Source of the DNA: DATLAN01 sp035527455
GTDB lineage: Bacteria > Planctomycetota > Planctomycetia > Pirellulales > Thermoguttaceae
DNA: 16,754 nucleotides
Reading direction: 5' to 3'
NCBI GenBank assembly: GCA_035527455.1
Contig: DATLAN010000128.1
Coordinates: 1-16,754 of the forward strand
In this document: positions 13,974 to 16,754 of the stretch, in pieces
Numbering within the stretch: position 1 is the first letter of the stretch
How the letters are laid out: each line of letters opens with the position of its first letter
Made by a program: the position numbers and the translations under genes
Notes under the pieces: model-generated
Database searches by the model: none
What the model saw: only the letters and a program-made list of their open reading frames with translations
Told to the model about the DNA's origin: nothing

Positions 13974-14915
13974 GTGGCCCAAGCCGCTCCGCAAGACGTT
14001 CCTTTTTGGCAGTTTCCGGTGGTCGCGGCGGCCTTTTGCGCGTGCCTGGCCGTCTGGTGGGTGGTGGCGACGCGGCTGCGGCAAGGCCGGGCGGTCTTGC
14101 CCCGCGAGCCGCGCAGGGAGGTGCCGTGGGAGGGCATCGATCTGATCCTCGTCATGGCCGTGTACGTGGCCTTGGTGTCGGTCGCCTTGCTGCTTGCCTA
14201 CGTGTGCCTCGGGCCGGAAGCCGGTTTGCCGCCGGCCGTCCAGGACCTCGACAAGTCCACCAGCGCCCACCTCGTCGAACAACTGATCGAACGGGGCAGC
14301 GGCTGGATCATCCTGATATGTGTCTTCTCGGCGGGCGTGGTGGCCCCGATCGTCGAAGAGTTCTTCTTCCGGCTCCTGCTGCAGGGCTGGTTGGAAAAGA
14401 CCCAACGGCGGATGCGGCGAATGATGCCCACGCTGCGGCGACTCGTGCCGGGAGCCGTCGGCCCGATCGTGCTCACCTCGCTGTTGTTCGCCCGAATGCA
14501 CTTCCGCGACGATTCCCCCCTGGCCCGACTCGACTATCTCGTGTTCATGCTCGCCGGCGACGCCGTGGCAAGACTGTTGACGATGGCGTTTGCCGTCTGG
14601 CTGCTGCGACTCCGCGTGGGGGCGACGGCGGAAGACCTCGGTTGGGTGCCCGAGAAACTCGCCGATGACGTGAAACTGGGGCTGATGGCCTTCGCCGGCC
14701 TGGCCGCGCCGGTTTATGCCGCACAAATCACGCTGACGCTCTTGCTGCCGAAGTACCTCGCGCCCGACCCGTTCGTGCTCTTCTTCTTTTCGCTGGCCCT
14801 GGGAACCCTCTACTATCGCACCCACCGGCTCGTTCCGGCCATCGTGCTGCACATGGCGCTGAACGTCACGAGCCTGATCCTGCTGTGGATGATGCTTGTC
14901 TTCCCGGGCGGGTAG
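13974..14915 (+). CDS. CPBP-family intramembrane metalloprotease
   Basis: A 313-residue polytopic membrane protein of the CPBP (CAAX protease/Abi) family. All three family motifs are present: EEFFFR (Glu128, Glu129, Arg133), FARMH (Phe172 to His176) and HMALN (His293 to Asn297). These supply the catalytic Glu and metal ligands. Hydrophobic segments lie at about 14-33, 56-79, 111-127, 163-175, 188-211, 235-258, 266-280 and 288-310. Substrates of bacterial members are mostly unknown; roles range from peptide processing to membrane-protein turnover. The start is GTG 13974, 25 bases past the pgsA stop and right after a 7-base repeat array. It has no ribosome-binding site, so the exact start is uncertain. 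It may be co-transcribed with pgsA. Confidence 0.9.
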   Translation: MAQAAPQDVPFWQFPVVAAAFCACLAVWWVVATRLRQGRAVLPREPRREVPWEGIDLILVMAVYVALVSVALLLAYVCLGPEAGLPPAVQDLDKSTSAHLVEQLIERGSGWIILICVFSAGVVAPIVEEFFFRLLLQGWLEKTQRRMRRMMPTLRRLVPGAVGPIVLTSLLFARMHFRDDSPLARLDYLVFMLAGDAVARLLTMAFAVWLLRLRVGATAEDLGWVPEKLADDVKLGLMAFAGLAAPVYAAQITLTLLLPKYLAPDPFVLFFFSLALGTLYYRTHRLVPAIVLHMALNVTSLILLWMMLVFPGG

Positions 14916-14999
14916 CGGTGGCTGCAATCGGAGCCGTGGGTGAGGGTTTGGGGCTGGCCCGGCTTATTCATGACCCCGGCAATGGCGTGACACACTGTC

Positions 15000-15067
15000 G
15001 TAGCCACGTTCGCCAGAACGTGGTCGTAACCCTTGGGCACGCTCCACGTTCTGGCGAACGTAGCTAC
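15000..15067. repeat. Inverted repeat with 24-bp arms and one mismatch
   Basis: The arms are 15000-15023 (GTAGCCACGTTCGCCAGAAC and on) and 15044-15067. They pair over 24 bases with one mismatch around a 20-base loop. The design is the same as the 11774-11850 element (long, nearly perfect arms, short loop, one mismatch), but the sequence is different. Confidence 0.85.
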
Positions 15068-15093
15068 AAGCGTACCGTGGGTGAGGGCTGGAG

Positions 15094-15191
15094 ATTCGGG
15101 GCTCGGGGCTCGGACTCGGGATTCGGCGCTTTCGGTGCGCCTTCCCCCAGCCCCGAGTCCCCAGCCCCCAATCCCTAATCCCCCCACCCCC
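15094..15191. repeat. G-rich then C-rich tract block
   Basis: A G-rich half (15094-15125, tandem GGGGCTC units) is followed by a C-rich half (15144-15191) with at least seven C-runs of three to six. GGACTCGGG at 15112-15120 and CCCGAGTCC at 15152-15160 are exact complements, so the halves can fold on each other. On the minus strand the C-rich half reads as successive G-runs able to form a G-quadruplex. It ends 26 bases before the TATAAT at 15218. Confidence 0.65.
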
Positions 15192-15217
15192 ACCGTGCAT
15201 CCCGCCCCGCAACCCGC

Positions 15218-15223
15218 TATAAT
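15218..15223 (+). promoter_or_regulatory. Consensus -10 (TATAAT) of the oxidoreductase gene
   Basis: A perfect TATAAT lies 49 bases before ATG 15273. No recognisable -35 hexamer is found at 16 to 18 bases upstream (GTGCAT at 15195-15200), and no TGn extension is present. Transcription would start near 15230. Confidence 0.4.
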
Positions 15224-15272
15224 CCGGTGTCTTACCAGCAAGCAAACGAAACACCCATACAGGAGACTTCGC

Positions 15273-16361
15273 ATGGCGACCGGTTTTGGAGTTGTCGGCT
15301 GTGGCATGATCGCCCACTTTCACGCCAAAGCGCTCGCGGACATTCGCGGGGCGAAACTGGTGGCCGGCTTCGATATGGTGCCCGCGGCGGCCGACAAGCT
15401 GGCCGAGGCGACCGGCTGCACGCCATATTACAGGCTCGCGGACATGCTGGCCGACCCGGCCGTCGACGTGGTCACCATCGGCACGCCCAGCGGCGCCCAC
15501 ATGGAACCGGCCGTCGCCGCCGCCCGGGCGGGAAAGCACGTGATCGTCGAAAAGCCCCTGGAAATCACGCTCCGCCGCTGCGACCGGATCATCCGCGAGT
15601 GCGAAAAGGCCGGCGTGGTCCTCTCCACGATCTTCCCCTCGCGGTTCCACGAGTCGAGCATCGAGATGAAGCGGGCCCTCGACGCGGGGCGCTTCGGCCG
15701 GTTGACCGTCGGCGACGCCATCGTCAAGTGGTACCGCACCCAGGCCTACTACGACAGCGGCGATTGGCGCGGCACCTGGGAACTCGACGGCGGCGGGGCG
15801 CTGATGAACCAGGCCATCCACAGCGTCGACCTGCTGACCTGGCTGATGGGCCCGGTCGCCGAGATCCGCGCCCAAACCGCCCTGCTCGCCCACGAGCGGA
15901 TCGCCGTGGAAGACGTCGCCATGGCCACGCTCCGGTTCGAGAACGGGGCCTTGGGGATCATCGAGGCCAGCACGGCCATTTATCCGGGCTATCTCAAACG
16001 GATCGAGATCCACGGTTCCGGCGGCTCGGCGATCATGGAGGAAGAGGACCTGATCAAGTGGGACTTCGCCAAAAAGGCCGCCCGCGACGCGGCGATCCAC
16101 CAGCGGATGTCCCAACAGATCAGCGGCGGCGGCGGGGCGGCCGACCCCGCGGCCATCGGCCACCACGGCCACACCCGGCAGTTCCAGGACGTCTTGAAGG
16201 CCATCAAGAAGGGCACCCGTCCGGCGGTCGACGGCGCCGAGGGCCGCCGTTCGGTCGAGATCATCCTGGCCATCTACAAGGCGGCCGAAACCGGCCGCGC
16301 GGTGAAGCTGCCGCTGGCGAGCGATCCGGTGCTCAAAGCCCGAAAGTCGGGCGTGTCGTAG
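15273..16361 (+). CDS. Gfo/Idh/MocA-family oxidoreductase
   Basis: A 362-residue NAD(P)-dependent oxidoreductase, usually acting on sugars, inositols or related polyols. The Rossmann nucleotide-binding motif is GVVGCGMIA (6-14). The EKP motif (93-95) carries the catalytic Lys94. The C-terminal domain contains GGGALMNQAIHSVDLL (173-188), with His183 and Asp186 of the family substrate site. There is no signal peptide or Tat motif, unlike many planctomycete paralogues, so it is cytoplasmic. ATG 15273 is preceded by AGGAG at the right spacing; open frame upstream as far as 15033 is repeat sequence. It is preceded by a TATAAT and stands alone. The substrate is not predictable from sequence. Confidence 0.93.
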   Translation: MATGFGVVGCGMIAHFHAKALADIRGAKLVAGFDMVPAAADKLAEATGCTPYYRLADMLADPAVDVVTIGTPSGAHMEPAVAAARAGKHVIVEKPLEITLRRCDRIIRECEKAGVVLSTIFPSRFHESSIEMKRALDAGRFGRLTVGDAIVKWYRTQAYYDSGDWRGTWELDGGGALMNQAIHSVDLLTWLMGPVAEIRAQTALLAHERIAVEDVAMATLRFENGALGIIEASTAIYPGYLKRIEIHGSGGSAIMEEEDLIKWDFAKKAARDAAIHQRMSQQISGGGGAADPAAIGHHGHTRQFQDVLKAIKKGTRPAVDGAEGRRSVEIILAIYKAAETGRAVKLPLASDPVLKARKSGVS

Positions 16362-16410
16362 TACACGCAACTTGTGTCTTACAAGCGACTTACAATTCCC
16401 GCAGCTTCCC

Positions 16411-16437
16411 AATCTGAAATCATAAATCCTGAATCCC
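16411..16437. repeat. Degenerate AATCTGA repeat after the oxidoreductase
   Basis: AATCTGAAATC, then ATAAATC and CTGAATCCC, are variants of the 7-base unit seen at 13935-13968. In both places the array lies downstream of a plus-strand gene. This supports a dispersed family within the genome. Confidence 0.6.
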
Positions 16438-16495
16438 ACTTGACAGCGCGGGGGGGGCGTGGTGGAAGGACAGATTGTGCTGCGGCCCGCATGCA

Positions 16496-16513
16496 CCCGT
16501 GCTGAAGCACGGG
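16496..16513. repeat. 8-bp-stem hairpin
   Basis: CCCGTGCTGAAGCACGGG pairs 8 bases around a GA loop. It is the first of four hairpins closely spaced to the window end. No T-run follows, so a terminator role is doubtful. Confidence 0.6.
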
Positions 16514-16534
16514 CCTATGACCGCTGCGCGGCAA

Positions 16535-16550
16535 GGGGCGTAAACGCCCC
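16535..16550. repeat. 6-bp-stem hairpin with TAAA loop
   Basis: GGGGCGTAAACGCCCC forms a 6-bp GC stem with a four-base loop, 21 bases after the previous hairpin. Confidence 0.55.
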
Positions 16551-16601
16551 AGGCATCCCCGACCTTCGATGGGGACGCTTTCCGACACGGTCGTTGGCAA
16601 T

Positions 16602-16649
16602 AACTGCGAAGCAGTTGAACAACATAAACTGCGAAGCAGTTGAACAACA
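16602..16649. repeat. Two tandem 23-bp repeats with hairpin core
   Basis: Copies lie at 16602-16624 and 16627-16649, identical over 23 bases with a 25-base period. Each contains AACTGCGAAGCAGTT (6-bp stem, GAA loop) followed by GAACAACA. Two copies with a 2-base spacer are not a CRISPR array. Confidence 0.85.
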
Positions 16650-16652
16650 AAG

Positions 16653-16678
16653 CCCGGGGTCGCGCAGCGCACCCCGGG
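16653..16678. repeat. GC-rich hairpin, CCCGGGGT/ACCCCGGG
   Basis: Two 8-base arms enclose CGCGCAGCGC, which can extend the stem by a further GCG/CGC. It lies three bases after the 23-base tandem repeat and appears to be part of the same composite element. Confidence 0.65.
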
Positions 16679-16701
16679 TTGCGGGACCCAAAGAGCGAGA
16701 G

Positions 16702-16718
16702 AAACCCCGAAGGGGTTT
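16702..16718 (+). terminator. Short hairpin followed by T-run
   Basis: AAACCCCGAAGGGGTTT forms a 7-bp stem with a GAA loop and ends in four Ts on the plus strand. It resembles a small intrinsic terminator. It is 340 bases past the oxidoreductase stop, and the same CCCCGAAGGGG core occurs at the left edge of the window. A dispersed repeat is at least as likely. Confidence 0.3.
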
Positions 16719-16754
16719 TACAGCGCGTGTGAAACCTCGGACCTTGGCCCTGAT

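Larger units (their letters stand above)
14916..15272. other. Repeat-filled spacer before the oxidoreductase
   Basis: This 357-base spacer between two plus-strand genes has no credible gene. It contains a 13-base direct repeat CCGTGGGTGAGGG (14934-14946 and 15075-15087), a 24-bp-arm inverted repeat between those copies, a G/C-tract block (15094-15191) and a promoter -10. The direct repeats bracket the hairpin but lie at unequal distances (53 and 7 bases), so they are not simple target duplications. Confidence 0.6.
16362..16754. other. Gene-free hairpin-rich region at the right edge
   Basis: These 393 bases hold no supported gene. They are a string of small repeats: AATCTGA-like words (16411-16437), then several hairpins and a 23-base tandem repeat, listed separately. 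No tRNA, rRNA or phage site is recognisable. The next gene must lie outside the window. Confidence 0.6.

Noticed and set aside
14964..16496. 510-residue minus-strand frame opposite the oxidoreductase
   Set aside because: Antisense to a clear Gfo/Idh/MocA gene, and its ends are translated repeats.
16602..16649. CRISPR array
   Set aside because: Only two repeat units with a 2-base spacer and no cas genes; it is a tandem hairpin repeat.

Overview
The window is GC-rich bacterial chromosome. The gene complement points to a planctomycete, probably of the Pirellulales type. It holds a Cys-type S1 sulfatase with a signal peptide, a Tad-type ATPase with two TadB/TadC-like platform proteins, an excisionase-type HTH fused to a PTS IIA domain, and a cytoplasmic Gfo/Idh/MocA oxidoreductase. 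Long spacers are packed with small hairpin repeats, which also fits. The assignment is inference from gene content and repeat style; no rRNA or tRNA gene is present to confirm it.

Layout. From 1 to about 8,900 all genes lie on the minus strand. Reading in their direction of transcription (right to left) they are: the Tad ATPase (cpaF/tadA, 8899-7580), a TadB-like protein (7567-6596), a TadC-like protein (6595-5618), an exported protein of unknown function (5455-4904), an exported TPR protein with a Pro-rich tail (4658-3429), a radical SAM/SPASM protein (3094-1805) and an exported sulfatase (1491-61). The first three are packed tightly and must be one operon. The next two probably belong to the same apparatus. 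The radical SAM gene and the sulfatase each seem to have their own promoter. From 9194 two plus-strand genes form a divergent operon: the HTH-PTS IIA fusion and a protein with two degenerate receiver-like domains. A lone ImmA/IrrE-type metallopeptidase (11653-10880, minus) follows with a well-formed promoter. The rest is plus strand: rimO, pgsA, a CPBP membrane protease and a Gfo/Idh/MocA oxidoreductase.

How the genes may work together. CpaF, TadB and TadC are the motor and inner-membrane platform of a Tad/Flp pilus. The TPR protein (TadD-like) and the unknown exported protein are plausible periplasmic partners. No pilin, secretin, CpaB or TadZ is visible, so the locus is split or continues elsewhere. 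The divergent HTH-IIA and receiver-like pair is a candidate regulatory module for it. RimO, PgsA and the CPBP protease are housekeeping or membrane functions in a collinear run.

The spacers are unusual. There are three long inverted repeats (24 to 32 bp arms), tandem 22-bp and 7-bp repeats, a G/C-tract block, and a cluster of small hairpins at the right edge. In three cases (immA-like gene, rimO, pgsA) the repeat itself supplies the stop codon of the neighbouring gene.
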